Positions 8,601-17,839 are shown, counted from the first letter of the stretch. The stretch: 25,006 nt of DNA from an uncultured Chitinophagaceae bacterium (GCA_946885335.1 CAMPGG010000011.1:1-25006); one strand, 5' to 3'. The notes: a model not told the origin generated them from the sequence alone. Numbers and translations: made by a program.

Positions 8601-11216
8601 ATGAAAGTAATCAGGAGGTTTATGTTCAAGTGGATTGGTTATGCATGTTTGGCAACTATCTTTTTAATGTTTGCAGATACTGCACAGGCGCAGAAAAAAA
8701 AGTTTAAAAGGAAAGCTCCTTCCAGTTATGCTGATTCCGCAACTTTTCCGGGTTATGATTACTATAAGGCTGGTGGTTTTAAGCGCTGGTTATTAGGTGA
8801 TAATTACAGGGATGAATGGACCCAGCCTGTAACAGTTCCCGTATTTGAAATTACAAAAGAAAAAGGCGGACTGGAAATCGATAAGATGGGTGGTGGAATG
8901 CAAACCAAATCTCTCCGGTTAGAAGATAAAGATGGCAATGAGTATGTATTAAGAAGCATAGAAAAATTTCCCGATAATAATATTCCACCTGAATTTAGAA
9001 AAACATTTGTAAAAGATGTTTTGGTTGATGGGATATCCGCATCTTATCCTTATGCGGCATTATCTATCCCCATCATGTTAGATGCATTGAAAATTCCGCA
9101 TGCAAAACCCAGGCTTGTATATGTGCCGGATGATCCAGCCTTGGGAGAATTCCGTCACATCTTTGCAAACACATTAAGCATGTTCGAAGAAAGAGAACCT
9201 GGTGGCTTTGATAAAAATATTGGTACAGATGATGTTTTAGAAAAGATGTTAGAGGATAACGACCATCGTATTCAGCAACAAGCCGTTTTAAAAGCCAGGA
9301 TTTTCGATATGTTCATTATGGACTTTGACCGGCATGAAGATCAATGGCGCTGGGGTACCGATGATGAAGGTGAACACAAAACGTATTATCCTATTCCCCG
9401 GGACCGGGACCAGGCTTTTTTTATAAACAATGGATTTATACCTAAGCGGGTAAAAAGTTATTTCCCAAAATTCCAGGGTTTTAAGGCAAAAGCTGACAAC
9501 ATCAATACATTTAATTTCAATGGAATTGATTTTGACCGGACGTTTTTAAATGCTACTACAAAAGATGACTGGAGGAAAAAAACGGACACCGTTTTACAAC
9601 AAATGACAGACAGTGTTATAGAACTTGCCTTAGCCCAGCAACCAAAAGAAATTCATGGCTATGCTATGCCGGATATTGTGGCAACTTTAAAAGAACGCAG
9701 GAAATACCTGATGGATGAAATGATGGAATATTATCATTTCCTGGCAAAGCAGGTATTGGTGGCCGGTAGTGATAAGGATGAATTTTTTGATGTTAATGTA
9801 CTTCCTGATAAAAATGTAAACGTAACAGTGTTTAACCTGGATAGTGAAAATAAACCAACCCGTGTTATTTATAACAGGTTGTTTTACCAGGATGAAACCA
9901 AAGAAGTTGTACTGTATGGCCTGGGTAAAAAAGACAGCTTTGTAGTTCGCGGAAACCATATAACGCCCATGCGCATACGCATTGTTGGCGGAAGGGGAAA
10001 TGACTATTATGATTTACAAAGCGAGAAGAACAAACGCAGGATATTCATTTACGACAGCCTGGGTGAAAAGAGTACAACCATCGGACATGGTTTTCGCAAC
10101 AGGATGAGCAATGCGGATACGGTTCATAAATATGACCGGTCTGATTTTAAATATAATAAATTCAATCCCGGCCTGTCACTCGCATTTAACCGTGACGAAG
10201 GTGTTTTCATTGGCGTAGGTTTCAAACACCGGACACATAGTTTTAGAAAGGTTCCATATCAAATGAACCAAACCTTTTTTATTCGTTATGCCGCTGCAAC
10301 CCGTGCACTGACCAGCGACTATGAACTGGAACTGATCGATGTAATGGGGGGAACGGATTTGTTAGTCAATGCCAGTATGAACCTGCCACGGAATACCATT
10401 AACTTTTTTGGTTTTGGTAATGAAACAATCTTTGATGATGTAAATAAAGGAAGTATTGATTTCTTCCGTACAAGACTTAAAAATGTTGATTTCAATACCT
10501 TACTCCGGTTTTCAAGGGGTCCGACTTTTAATGCATCCATTGGTCCGCATTTTAGTTATTATCATTTGGAAAGAGATAAAAATGAAGGTCGCATAACTTA
10601 TTACCCTTCTTTTGCAGGCCTGGATTCAGCCAATGTTTATGAACGCAAAACTTACCTCGGGCCGTTAGTGCAACTGGATTTTGATAAAAGAAAAGGCGGA
10701 ACCATGCTACCTTCAAATGGATATCGTTGGCAAGCCCGGTTACTATATCAAAAAGGGTTAAATGATTTCTCTTTTGATTACGGCCAATACAATACGGACT
10801 TTAGTTTTTATAAAACAATAATCCCGGATAACCGGTTGGTATTAGCTGTTAGAGTTGGCGGGGGAATTAATACGGGAAATTTTGAATTTTACCAGTCACA
10901 GTTTTTAAGTGGTACAGATAACTTACGGGGTTATCGTAAATACCGCTTTGCCGGCGATAAGATGGTCTTTAATAATGTAGAATTAAGATTAAAGCTTACA
11001 GAATTTCAAACCTATCTTTTCCCGGGTACATTGGGACTGCAACTTTTTCATGATGTTGGCCGGGTATGGATGGATGAAGAAAAATCAAACACCTGGTACA
11101 ATGGATATGGTTTAGGACTTTGGCTTGCCCCGGCCAATGCTTTTGTAGCCACAGCTTCGATCAGCCATTCCCGTGAGGGATGGTTACCATTTGTTGGTCT
11201 TGGTTTTCGTTTTTAG
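8601..11216 (+). CDS. Exported kinase-like domain / Omp85-type barrel protein, paralogue of the preceding gene
   Basis: This 871-residue protein has a signal peptide (1-30, TAQA|Q) and then the same two domains as its upstream neighbour, without the phosphoesterase. The kinase-like motifs are GGGMQTKS (97-104), YVLRSIEK, MDFDRHEDQ (240-248) and PRDRDQAF (266-273). The linker motif GGRGND starts at 463 and the barrel motif LRGY is at 775-778, followed by a C-terminal Phe. Spacing between these landmarks matches the neighbour almost exactly: 220 versus 222 residues from the DRH motif to the GG, 312 versus 310 to LRGY, and 96 in both to the end. This is clear evidence of tandem duplication. The gene starts 39 bases after the neighbour's stop, so one operon is likely. 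It could be an assembly or secretion factor of the outer membrane or a modifying enzyme; neither can be decided from sequence alone. Confidence 0.82.
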   Translation: MKVIRRFMFKWIGYACLATIFLMFADTAQAQKKKFKRKAPSSYADSATFPGYDYYKAGGFKRWLLGDNYRDEWTQPVTVPVFEITKEKGGLEIDKMGGGMQTKSLRLEDKDGNEYVLRSIEKFPDNNIPPEFRKTFVKDVLVDGISASYPYAALSIPIMLDALKIPHAKPRLVYVPDDPALGEFRHIFANTLSMFEEREPGGFDKNIGTDDVLEKMLEDNDHRIQQQAVLKARIFDMFIMDFDRHEDQWRWGTDDEGEHKTYYPIPRDRDQAFFINNGFIPKRVKSYFPKFQGFKAKADNINTFNFNGIDFDRTFLNATTKDDWRKKTDTVLQQMTDSVIELALAQQPKEIHGYAMPDIVATLKERRKYLMDEMMEYYHFLAKQVLVAGSDKDEFFDVNVLPDKNVNVTVFNLDSENKPTRVIYNRLFYQDETKEVVLYGLGKKDSFVVRGNHITPMRIRIVGGRGNDYYDLQSEKNKRRIFIYDSLGEKSTTIGHGFRNRMSNADTVHKYDRSDFKYNKFNPGLSLAFNRDEGVFIGVGFKHRTHSFRKVPYQMNQTFFIRYAAATRALTSDYELELIDVMGGTDLLVNASMNLPRNTINFFGFGNETIFDDVNKGSIDFFRTRLKNVDFNTLLRFSRGPTFNASIGPHFSYYHLERDKNEGRITYYPSFAGLDSANVYERKTYLGPLVQLDFDKRKGGTMLPSNGYRWQARLLYQKGLNDFSFDYGQYNTDFSFYKTIIPDNRLVLAVRVGGGINTGNFEFYQSQFLSGTDNLRGYRKYRFAGDKMVFNNVELRLKLTEFQTYLFPGTLGLQLFHDVGRVWMDEEKSNTWYNGYGLGLWLAPANAFVATASISHSREGWLPFVGLGFRF

Positions 11217-11228
11217 AAATAGTAAAAT

Positions 11229-13619
11229 TTATTTTCCAATTAAATGGCTGGTGGTAATACTGGATAATTCCTGGCGTTTAGGAGCATGCTCATCGTCCAT
11301 ATTAACGGTTACTCTTAATGCTTTTAACCCCAGTATACCTTGCAATTCTTCCAGGTCAAATTCCTCAATAACAGGCAACAATAACTGCTGGTTTTGCAGA
11401 AATTCAATATAGCCTTTGTATTCTTCTGCCTCTTTGGGTTGCGAATAAACAATGGCAATTTTACCGGGTTGTGTTAATCTTTCATTGGTCGTTTTAATGT
11501 GTACTTTGTCAATCCGCTTTTTAATGATCTCGTACCGAATATTGTAAGCGCCATCTACATCAAATTTCCTTTCATCGGGCCTGAAGCTGATATTGATCGG
11601 CGTGCTGTGTGCAAGAATCAATTGTGTTGTTTGTAATGGCACAGTCAATTCTTTTTCCAGGTTATGCGTAATGCGTGCTGATTTTGCTAAAACCATCAGC
11701 TGCCACATCTTCATATTTTTTAAATACAATTCATCAAACCGATGATTGGGCGATAATGACTGGCCGATATAGATATTAAATTCAACGCCATCTGTAATAT
11801 ATCTTTCAAAATAATGACTGAAGGTTTGTTGAGCGGATGCCTGTTCTTTATCAATGTACCTGGATACCGTATGATTGATCCTCGCAATGCTTTCATCAAA
11901 ATCTTTTCGATGCATGTAAATCATATTTACATTTTTATCCAGCGCATTTTCATATTTATCAATATCTGGTTTTAATGCAGGAACCGTATCCTTCAAATGA
12001 TTCAGCACGGAAACAACCTGGTTTTGCAAAAAATCATGTATTTGGATCTCCTCATCAGACAATAAAGAATCAGTGGCGGAAATAATGTACTTATCTATTT
12101 TAAAATCAATTTCCATTAACAGGGGAAAATGAATGGTGCGTTGTGCCTTTTTAATAATATGCTGCACCATTTGCAGTTGTTCAATTAAATCGAGTTGAAT
12201 GGCATGTCCCCTTTGTACCGAAGAATTACGAACATCGATAGATCCAAATAACGGGTATACATCGTTAAAAGCTATCCTTTCAATTTTGGTATCTTCATTT
12301 TTCTTTTTGTTTACAATATAATTCAGCGCTGCCTCTGTAAACTTCCATTCTACTGCCGGTTGAACGGCTGTGAACTGTGTTTTAATTACCTTATCAATCT
12401 GGCTATCCAGGTTAACAGAACTTTTTTTCAATGCAACTGAAAAGAGAGGTATGGCTTTTCTTAATAAACCAATATGTGTATGATTTAATAAACCCGGTTC
12501 TTCAGTTACGATTTCTAAAACACCTAATAATTCATTCTCGTAACGGAGTGGGCAAAGTATTAAACTTTTTACACCTTGTTCTGCATATAAACCGAGGTAT
12601 TTTATTTGGCTGATTTCAGCTTCATTCAATGTTTCAAAAACGATGGGTCTGTCCGATTCATGGAACAAGTTTAAACAACATTCGTTGATCTCGTTTTTTT
12701 CCTGGAGTGAATGAAATTGTTTAAACAATAATGAATTGCTATTATGTAATTCACTGAATATATAATGTCCATTGACCTTAAAAAAGGGTGTCAGGCCAAT
12801 GCGAATGTTTTTCAGGTTTAATAAACTTCTTATTTGCGATTCCAGTTTTTCATACATTTCGGCATCTGCAAACGCGTTAACATGCAGCAAGGCATTTTTA
12901 ATTTCTGTAATGGCATGAGAGACGGTAATATCTTCTATCCGTATAACAGATAAACCTTCAAAATTGAATTGATCCAGTGGTAAATGCACCATCAATTCTT
13001 CCAAATTCATTACCTGGTTTGTTTTAGTGCAAATGATATTAGGCGGCATCACCCAATCCGGTGATTGATGGTATACTTCAATAAAAGAAGCATCAATGTT
13101 TACCGCATGGTGTTTTTCTAATTCATTGGCATCATTAAAACTTTGTATACTGATGGCCGCACGGGGCATTGGTTCGTTTAAATACTTATTAAGAATGAGA
13201 TTGTATGCAAACTGCAATTTTTCTCTTTGCAGGCTATCCTGTATATCCTGGTTAGGAATTTGTACTTCATTTTCTCCGGGCTTCATAAATTTTTTTCTGA
13301 AACTGGAAGAAGCATAAATAATCTCATTGCGGAAGGGTTTGCCAACGGCATATAAACCTTCTTCATCAGAAAATGATGCAGGGAAAACAGTTGCCAGCAA
13401 TTTTTCAATTAATTCTGTATGCTCCGTTAATACTGATTGATCGGTTATGGTTTGAAGTAACCTGGGATTTTCAGCCAGTTCAGTGATCAAACTACTATAT
13501 AAACCTGAAGCGCCGGGCTTGCCATTTTCAATGGATTTTTTTAAGGCATTCACTAATGGCTTAAAAGATAAACGGCTATTAAATAATTCGTCTCCAGGAA
13601 TGACAGACCTCTTTTTCAT
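11229..13619 (-). CDS. Large GAF-domain protein of unknown function
   Basis: A 796-residue soluble protein with no signal peptide or membrane helix. About residues 250-400 look like a GAF domain: a long helix (YEKLESQIRSLLNLKNIRIG), a mid strand GVKSLILCPLRYENELLGVLEIV (349-371) and a closing helix up to ~400. GAF domains bind small ligands such as cyclic nucleotides, haem or tetrapyrroles, or mediate dimerisation; I cannot tell which applies here. The N-terminal ~250 and C-terminal ~400 residues match nothing I recognise, and no kinase, cyclase, GGDEF or DNA-binding motif is visible. Its stop lies 12 bases from that of the convergent barrel gene. The upstream neighbour on the same strand is nth, 160 bases away, so it probably has its own promoter. 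A TAACTTTA about 50 bases upstream of the start resembles a -7 box, but no -33 TTG accompanies it. Confidence 0.7.
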   Translation of the reverse strand: MKKRSVIPGDELFNSRLSFKPLVNALKKSIENGKPGASGLYSSLITELAENPRLLQTITDQSVLTEHTELIEKLLATVFPASFSDEEGLYAVGKPFRNEIIYASSSFRKKFMKPGENEVQIPNQDIQDSLQREKLQFAYNLILNKYLNEPMPRAAISIQSFNDANELEKHHAVNIDASFIEVYHQSPDWVMPPNIICTKTNQVMNLEELMVHLPLDQFNFEGLSVIRIEDITVSHAITEIKNALLHVNAFADAEMYEKLESQIRSLLNLKNIRIGLTPFFKVNGHYIFSELHNSNSLLFKQFHSLQEKNEINECCLNLFHESDRPIVFETLNEAEISQIKYLGLYAEQGVKSLILCPLRYENELLGVLEIVTEEPGLLNHTHIGLLRKAIPLFSVALKKSSVNLDSQIDKVIKTQFTAVQPAVEWKFTEAALNYIVNKKKNEDTKIERIAFNDVYPLFGSIDVRNSSVQRGHAIQLDLIEQLQMVQHIIKKAQRTIHFPLLMEIDFKIDKYIISATDSLLSDEEIQIHDFLQNQVVSVLNHLKDTVPALKPDIDKYENALDKNVNMIYMHRKDFDESIARINHTVSRYIDKEQASAQQTFSHYFERYITDGVEFNIYIGQSLSPNHRFDELYLKNMKMWQLMVLAKSARITHNLEKELTVPLQTTQLILAHSTPINISFRPDERKFDVDGAYNIRYEIIKKRIDKVHIKTTNERLTQPGKIAIVYSQPKEAEEYKGYIEFLQNQQLLLPVIEEFDLEELQGILGLKALRVTVNMDDEHAPKRQELSSITTSHLIGK

Positions 13620-13779
13620 AACATTTCATTTTACACATGATTGGTCTTCACTGGGTTTTATTTTGGTTCCATAAAGTTAGTATGATTAAAAGAAGGGACA
13701 TTCGTCTTTTTGCAAATGCAATATTAAACACGTAACTATCTTTTGAAAACCAAAAAAAGGATCAATTGGGCAAAATTGT

Positions 13780-14445
13780 TTATGAACGTATTGATTTAGA
13801 GGCTGGAGCTACTAATTTTTGATAATAGCGACAAACTGGCTTTAACCCGCATAGTTCACATTTAGGTTTTCGGGCCACACAAATGCGCCGGCCATGTAAG
13901 ATGAGCCAATGATGAAAAATATGCACCAGCGGACCCGGAACATATTTAATCAATTGTTTTTCTGTGGCTAAAGGTGTTTTGGCACCAACAGTTAAACCAA
14001 TCCTTGCCGATACCCTGAAAACATGTGTGTCTACAGCCATATTGGGCTGCTGATCAATTACGGATGTAATTACATTCGCGGTTTTTCTCCCAACTCCTGG
14101 TAATTGAACCAATTCATTAACCGTCATAGGTATTTGCCCTCCGAATTTTTCCTCTACCATCCGGGCCATACCAATAAGGTGTTTTGTTTTATTATTGGGG
14201 TAAGAAATGCTTTTGATGAGAGCGAATAATTCTTCCTGGTTGGCTTTAGAAAGAGCCAGCAGATCAGGATATTTATCGAAAAGGGCAGGAGTGGTAAGGT
14301 TCACTCTTTTATCTGTACACTGGGCAGATAAAATAACTGCGACCAATAATTGGTATGGGTTATCATAAATTAATTCTGTTTCTGCATCAGGCATTTGAAC
14401 AGAAAAATAATCAATAACGAATTGATATCGTTCTTTCCGGGTCAT
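13780..14445 (-). CDS. nth: Endonuclease III (DNA glycosylase/AP lyase)
   Basis: This base-excision repair enzyme removes oxidised pyrimidines and cleaves the abasic strand. All functional signatures are present in 221 residues, the usual length. The helix-hairpin-helix LPGVGRKTANVI carries the catalytic Lys121, and VDTHVFRVSARIGL carries the catalytic Asp139. The 4Fe-4S cluster ligands are Cys189, Cys196, Cys199 and Cys205 in the standard C-x6-C-x2-C-x5-C spacing. The substrate-binding stretch LSAQCTDKRVN is at 39-50. The gene lies downstream of a short protein of unknown function and the ftsB-like/eno pair on the same strand, with a 90-base gap, so it may be read from the same transcript or from its own promoter. 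The assignment is firm. Confidence 0.96.
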   Translation of the reverse strand: MTRKERYQFVIDYFSVQMPDAETELIYDNPYQLLVAVILSAQCTDKRVNLTTPALFDKYPDLLALSKANQEELFALIKSISYPNNKTKHLIGMARMVEEKFGGQIPMTVNELVQLPGVGRKTANVITSVIDQQPNMAVDTHVFRVSARIGLTVGAKTPLATEKQLIKYVPGPLVHIFHHWLILHGRRICVARKPKCELCGLKPVCRYYQKLVAPASKSIRS

Positions 14446-14535
14446 GCCCGAAAGATAAGAAAGAAAGAAACCGGCTGCTGAATTTTCAGAATCTGTGAAG
14501 GATAAATAAGGTTAGGTTAGCCGGAAAGATTCAAT

Positions 14536-14766
14536 TTATGCCGTTTCCGGGTTGGTTTCCCGGGCATACCTGAGTACATTCAAAACAACCTCCGTACGTG
14601 GTGATTCAATCAATTTGTCCAGTCTTGAGATTGAAGCTTTTAAAACTTCAAATTTCTCTCTTAGCGTCCAGTCCTTCTCCATAGCTGTGGTTATTTCTAA
14701 AGATTTTTCGGGGGTGGTTTCATTGTACAGGTACAATACCAGGTCTTCTGGTGTAAAATTAATCAT
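14536..14766 (-). CDS. Small conserved hypothetical protein, anti-sigma-factor-like N-terminal pattern
   Basis: A 76-residue acidic helical protein beginning MINFTPEDLVLYLYNETTPE. I chose the ATG at 14766 because the codons before it (back to 14853) translate to a segment of a different character, while FTPEDLVLYLYNE reads like a true start. The pattern of an early 'LYLYNETTPEKSLEI', followed by 'DWTLREKFEVLKASISRL', resembles the short helical N-terminal region of anti-sigma factors of the RskA type (a tyrosine/leucine-rich helix, then 'xxPEEAxxxExHLxxDxxLRxxLExL'). It has no Cys/His zinc ligands and no membrane segment, so this is only a resemblance. It lies between the ftsB-like gene and nth on the same strand. 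Function unknown. Confidence 0.6.
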   Translation of the reverse strand: MINFTPEDLVLYLYNETTPEKSLEITTAMEKDWTLREKFEVLKASISRLDKLIESPRTEVVLNVLRYARETNPETA

Positions 14767-14880
14767 GAGCAAACCATTAATGTCCAAAAAAGGGGTGTCC
14801 AAAAAAAAGTAATGTATATTAAGCGTCCGGTCAAATAACGGCGCATTAAACATTCTTATTGTATGTCTATCAGGAAATTA

Positions 14881-15243
14881 TTATTTGGTTGCCTCATCAA
14901 TTATGTAAACATCTTCATTATCCCGCTTCATATAATATTTTTCCCGGGCATATTTTTCCAATGTGTAAGGATTGAATTTTAGCTTTTCAAGCTCTGCATT
15001 TTCGGCTGCAATTTTTTCAACGTAGTATTCCCGGCTTTCGGTTAACTGCTTGTATTCCGTATTGCGGTGATGTTGGGTGATAAGGTCATTTCGATCAAAA
15101 AACAACATCCATGCAGCAAATACGCCAAAAGTCAGGAGGTATTTGTTTCTCATCCAGGCTGGAATGCGGGATAAAGACCGGGTCCAAACCCTCTCCGGTG
15201 AAGGGGGTCTGGACTGGGCTTTACTATTTGATCTTTTTTCCAT
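14881..15243 (-). CDS. FtsB/DivIC-family septum formation initiator
   Basis: A 120-residue bitopic membrane protein of the divisome, which works with the FtsL and FtsQ/DivIB proteins to activate septal wall synthesis. It has a basic, Pro/Ser-rich cytoplasmic tail (1-33), one membrane helix (about 34-49, LLTFGVFAAWMLFF), a periplasmic coiled coil (about 57-88, with HHRNTEYKQL and EKIAAENAELEKL) and the family's closing motif NPYTLEKYAREKYYMKRDNE (91-110). The start at 15243 gives a longer tail than many relatives; Met31 is a possible alternative. It follows eno by 24 bases on the same strand, so the two are very likely co-transcribed; enolase beside this gene is a common arrangement in bacteria. 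Confidence in the family is high; whether it is FtsB or DivIC by name cannot be settled. Confidence 0.88.
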   Translation of the reverse strand: MEKRSNSKAQSRPPSPERVWTRSLSRIPAWMRNKYLLTFGVFAAWMLFFDRNDLITQHHRNTEYKQLTESREYYVEKIAAENAELEKLKFNPYTLEKYAREKYYMKRDNEDVYIIDEATK

Positions 15244-15267
15244 GTATTTTAAAGAGGAATTTTCTAT

Positions 15268-16557
15268 TTACTTGCCAAATTTAATCTTTCCGGTTGGATA
15301 ATAAGCGGAAAAGCCTAATTGTTCTTCAATGCGAATTAGCTGGTTATATTTTGCCATGCGATCGCTTCGGCTGGCCGATCCAGTTTTGATCTGTCCGCAA
15401 TTTAATGCTACGGCCAGGTCGGCAATGGTATTGTCTTCCGTTTCTCCACTGCGATGACTCATGATGGTATTGTATCCATTATGCTGAGCCATAGTTACGG
15501 CGTTTATCGTTTCGGTAATGGTTCCTATCTGGTTAACTTTTACCAGTAAGCCATTTGCAATGCCTTTATCAACGCCTTGTTGCAGTCTTTCAACATTCGT
15601 TACAAACAAGTCATCGCCTACTAACTGGCATTTATCGCCAATTACTTCAGTCAGCATTTTCCAACCATTCCAGTCATCTTCAGCCATCCCATCTTCAATA
15701 GAAGCAATAGGGTATTGTTTGGCCCATTTTTCCCAGTATTTAACTAATTGCTCGCTGGTCATTTCTTTACCACTGCTCTTATGAAATACGTACTTCTTTT
15801 TCTTTGCATCCCAAAGTTCACTATTGGCTGCATCCATTGCAATCATAATCTGCGATCCTGTTTTATATCCCGCCGCCTGTATGGCTGTTAAAACAATTTC
15901 AATGGCTTCTTCATTGCTTTGAATATTGGGAGCAAACCCGCCTTCATCACCCACATTGGTGCTGAACCCTTTTTTCTTCAGGGTGGATTTCAGTGCATGA
16001 AAAATTTCAACACCCCAACGCAAACCTTCACTAAAACTTGCGGCTCCAATTGGCATCACCATAAATTCCTGGAAGTCAATTTTATTATCCGCATGTGCAC
16101 CACCATTCAAAATATTCATCATGGGGATAGGCAATGTTTTGGCATTGGTGCCACCGATATAACGGTAAAGGGGGAGCGAAGCATCTTCAGCTGCAGCTTT
16201 GGCAACAGCCATACTTACTGCCAGTATTGCATTGGCGCCTAGTTTGCTTTTGTTTTCGGTACCATCCAGCTGAATCATCATTTCATCAATACCCGTCTGG
16301 TCTGCGGCATCATAGCCTAATAAGCCAGGTGCTATAATATCATTTACATTCTTAACCGCTTTTAATACGCCTTTGCCTAAATATTTTTTCTTATCGCCAT
16401 CCCTGAGTTCAACTGCTTCATGAATACCTGTACTGGCGCCGCTGGGAACGGCAGCTCTGCCCAAAGATCCTTCATCTGTAATGACATCCACTTCTACAGT
16501 TGGATTTCCACGGCTGTCTAATATTTGTCTGGCAAAAATTTCTGCTATATAACTCAT
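15268..16557 (-). CDS. eno: Enolase
   Basis: Catalyses 2-phosphoglycerate to phosphoenolpyruvate in glycolysis and gluconeogenesis, in the cytosol. The protein is full length (429 residues), with every catalytic and metal residue in place: Glu205 in GDEGG, the Mg ligands Asp242, Glu288 and Asp315, Lys340 in [10 protein letters not shown] as the catalytic base, the loop SHRSGE (367-372) and Lys391. The N-terminal [15 protein letters not shown] and the flexible loop [11 protein letters not shown] (38-48) are typical. The ftsB-like gene follows after 24 bases. The 118-base leader upstream, between eno and gldA, holds a GC-rich hairpin and a second copy of one of its arms, which could affect expression. 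The assignment is certain. Confidence 0.98.
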   Translation of the reverse strand: MSYIAEIFARQILDSRGNPTVEVDVITDEGSLGRAAVPSGASTGIHEAVELRDGDKKKYLGKGVLKAVKNVNDIIAPGLLGYDAADQTGIDEMMIQLDGTENKSKLGANAILAVSMAVAKAAAEDASLPLYRYIGGTNAKTLPIPMMNILNGGAHADNKIDFQEFMVMPIGAASFSEGLRWGVEIFHALKSTLKKKGFSTNVGDEGGFAPNIQSNEEAIEIVLTAIQAAGYKTGSQIMIAMDAANSELWDAKKKKYVFHKSSGKEMTSEQLVKYWEKWAKQYPIASIEDGMAEDDWNGWKMLTEVIGDKCQLVGDDLFVTNVERLQQGVDKGIANGLLVKVNQIGTITETINAVTMAQHNGYNTIMSHRSGETEDNTIADLAVALNCGQIKTGSASRSDRMAKYNQLIRIEEQLGFSAYYPTGKIKFGK

Positions 16558-16573
16558 GTAGTGTTTTTTTAAA

Positions 16574-16588
16574 CCTGCCGGTGGCAGG
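16574..16588 (-). promoter_or_regulatory. GC-rich hairpin in the eno leader
   Basis: CCTGCC-GGT-GGCAGG is a perfect 6-bp GC-rich inverted repeat with a 3-base loop in otherwise very AT-rich sequence, 16 bases before the eno start codon. In the eno transcript it reads CCTGCC-ACC-GGCAGG followed by UUUAAAAAAA. A second copy of one arm (part of a GTGGCAGG direct repeat, 16581-16588 and 16624-16631) lies about 40 bases further upstream in the leader, so the 3' arm could pair with either copy. It is not a classic terminator, because the U run is short. It could be a leader structure controlling translation or mRNA stability, or a dispersed intergenic palindrome. Confidence 0.4.
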
Positions 16589-16675
16589 ATTGGTTACAGT
16601 TTAAGTTTTTGATAAAAAAATTTGTGGCAGGCAAACAAGGTTGCTGATTAAATATATAATCAGGGTGGAAAATTA

Positions 16676-17605
16676 TTAAATAGTTTTCAAAGCAGGATCA
16701 GTTTGTGTTAAGGAACGAAAAACTTCTTCCAATCGCTGACTTTCACTTTGCAATGAAATAATATTAAATCCATGTTTGAGTGAAAGTTCAAGTAATTGTT
16801 TTTTTACGGTATCCGGATTTTGGGTACTGAGTTTATACAAACCAGGTTCCGGGTTCTGTATACTTTCAACATCCCGGATATTTTCTAAAAGATATTGATC
16901 TACTGCTTCACTGAAACGGACAATAACAATATGATTATGCTGATTGAGTTGCTGAAGGTTACGTAACTGATCATCTGCAACAATTTTTCCTTTATTGATG
17001 ATAATCACCCTGTCGCATATTGCTTCAACTTCCTGCAATATGTGTGAAGAAAATAAAACGGTTTTATTTTTCCCCTGCATTCGGATCACTTCCCTGATCT
17101 CCATGATCTGGTTTGGATCAAGACCCGATGTGGGCTCATCCAGTATCAATACTTCCGGATCGTGAATAAGCGCTGCAGCAAGTCCAACCCGTTGTTTATA
17201 GCCTTTTGATAGTTGACCTGTTTTTTTATTACTTTCTACTGTAAGCCCGGTTAATTTGATCATTTCTTCAATCCGGTTACGGGCATCTTTAACATGATGT
17301 ATTTCAGCGATAAATTTCAGGTATTCCCGAACGTACATATCATAATACAGTGCATTAGCTTCAGGTAAATAACCAATACGTCTTTTGGTTTCAATAGGGC
17401 TGGTGGAAACCGGAATCCCGGAAACAATTGCTTCCCCATCATCTGGTTCCAGGTACCCGGTGATCATTTTCATGGTTGTCGACTTACCGGCACCGTTAGG
17501 TCCCAGGAAACCAACGATCTCACCTTTTTGAACTTTAAATGAAATGTTGTCTACCGCTTTTTGATCGCCGTAAATTTTAGTCAGCTTATTAACTTCTATT
17601 GACAT
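16676..17605 (-). CDS. gldA: GldA-type ABC transporter ATP-binding protein
   Basis: This is a 309-residue ABC ATPase. It has Walker A GPNGAGKST (35-43), signature LSKGYKQ (132-138), Walker B LILDEP (153-158) and the switch His188 in LFSSHILQEVEAICDRV. The C-terminal ~90 residues are an accessory region that ends in an 'EEVFRSLT' helix. Features such as IGYLPEANALYYDMYVREYL and LDEPTSGLDPNQIMEIREVI are close to GldA of gliding Bacteroidota, the ATPase that partners with the GldF and GldG permeases. Neither permease is in the window. Many non-gliding members of the phylum also carry this protein, so it does not prove gliding. The start is an ATG with no Shine-Dalgarno site. eno follows after 118 bases. 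ABC ATPase is certain; the GldA subtype is likely. Confidence 0.85.
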   Translation of the reverse strand: MSIEVNKLTKIYGDQKAVDNISFKVQKGEIVGFLGPNGAGKSTTMKMITGYLEPDDGEAIVSGIPVSTSPIETKRRIGYLPEANALYYDMYVREYLKFIAEIHHVKDARNRIEEMIKLTGLTVESNKKTGQLSKGYKQRVGLAAALIHDPEVLILDEPTSGLDPNQIMEIREVIRMQGKNKTVLFSSHILQEVEAICDRVIIINKGKIVADDQLRNLQQLNQHNHIVIVRFSEAVDQYLLENIRDVESIQNPEPGLYKLSTQNPDTVKKQLLELSLKHGFNIISLQSESQRLEEVFRSLTQTDPALKTI

Positions 17606-17703
17606 GATTACAAACCTACATTAAAAGTTGAAAGGATATAAATTGATAAATGACATAGAATTGACAAATTTATCGTTTCGGGCAGATTTTTATTTATTGG
17701 TTG

Positions 17704-17717
17704 AACCTTTCAAGGTT
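17704..17717. repeat. Short inverted repeat between gldA and the divergent small-protein gene
   Basis: AACCTT-TC-AAGGTT is a 6-bp inverted repeat with a 2-base centre, midway in the 234-base divergent intergenic region (17606-17839). A looser CCTTA...TAAGG pair lies about 30 bases further on. The rest of this region is AT-rich, with no recognisable RNA gene. The symmetry would fit an operator for a dimeric repressor acting on one or both divergent genes, but a 6-bp arm is short enough to arise by chance. Confidence 0.22.
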
Positions 17718-17839
17718 TCTATGTGTATTATATTTTTTTACAAAAACCTTATTTTGATTAAGGCAGTAAAGGGGAAAAACTTTTTAGCAAAGTGTATCAT
17801 TTGGTAAAAAAGCACTGAACTGTTAACTTCGCACCGCGT

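Noticed and set aside
14767..14853. Upstream extension of the small anti-sigma-like protein (to an ATG at 14853)
   Set aside because: The added residues look unlike the rest, and the Met at 14766 begins the compact helical protein; the longer form is possible but not favoured.
17611..17618. TAGGTTTG on the minus strand, an exact match to the Bacteroidota -7 consensus TAnnTTTG
   Set aside because: It is only 5 bases from the gldA start codon and has no -33 TTG at the right distance; use as a promoter would need a leaderless message, so I treat it as chance.
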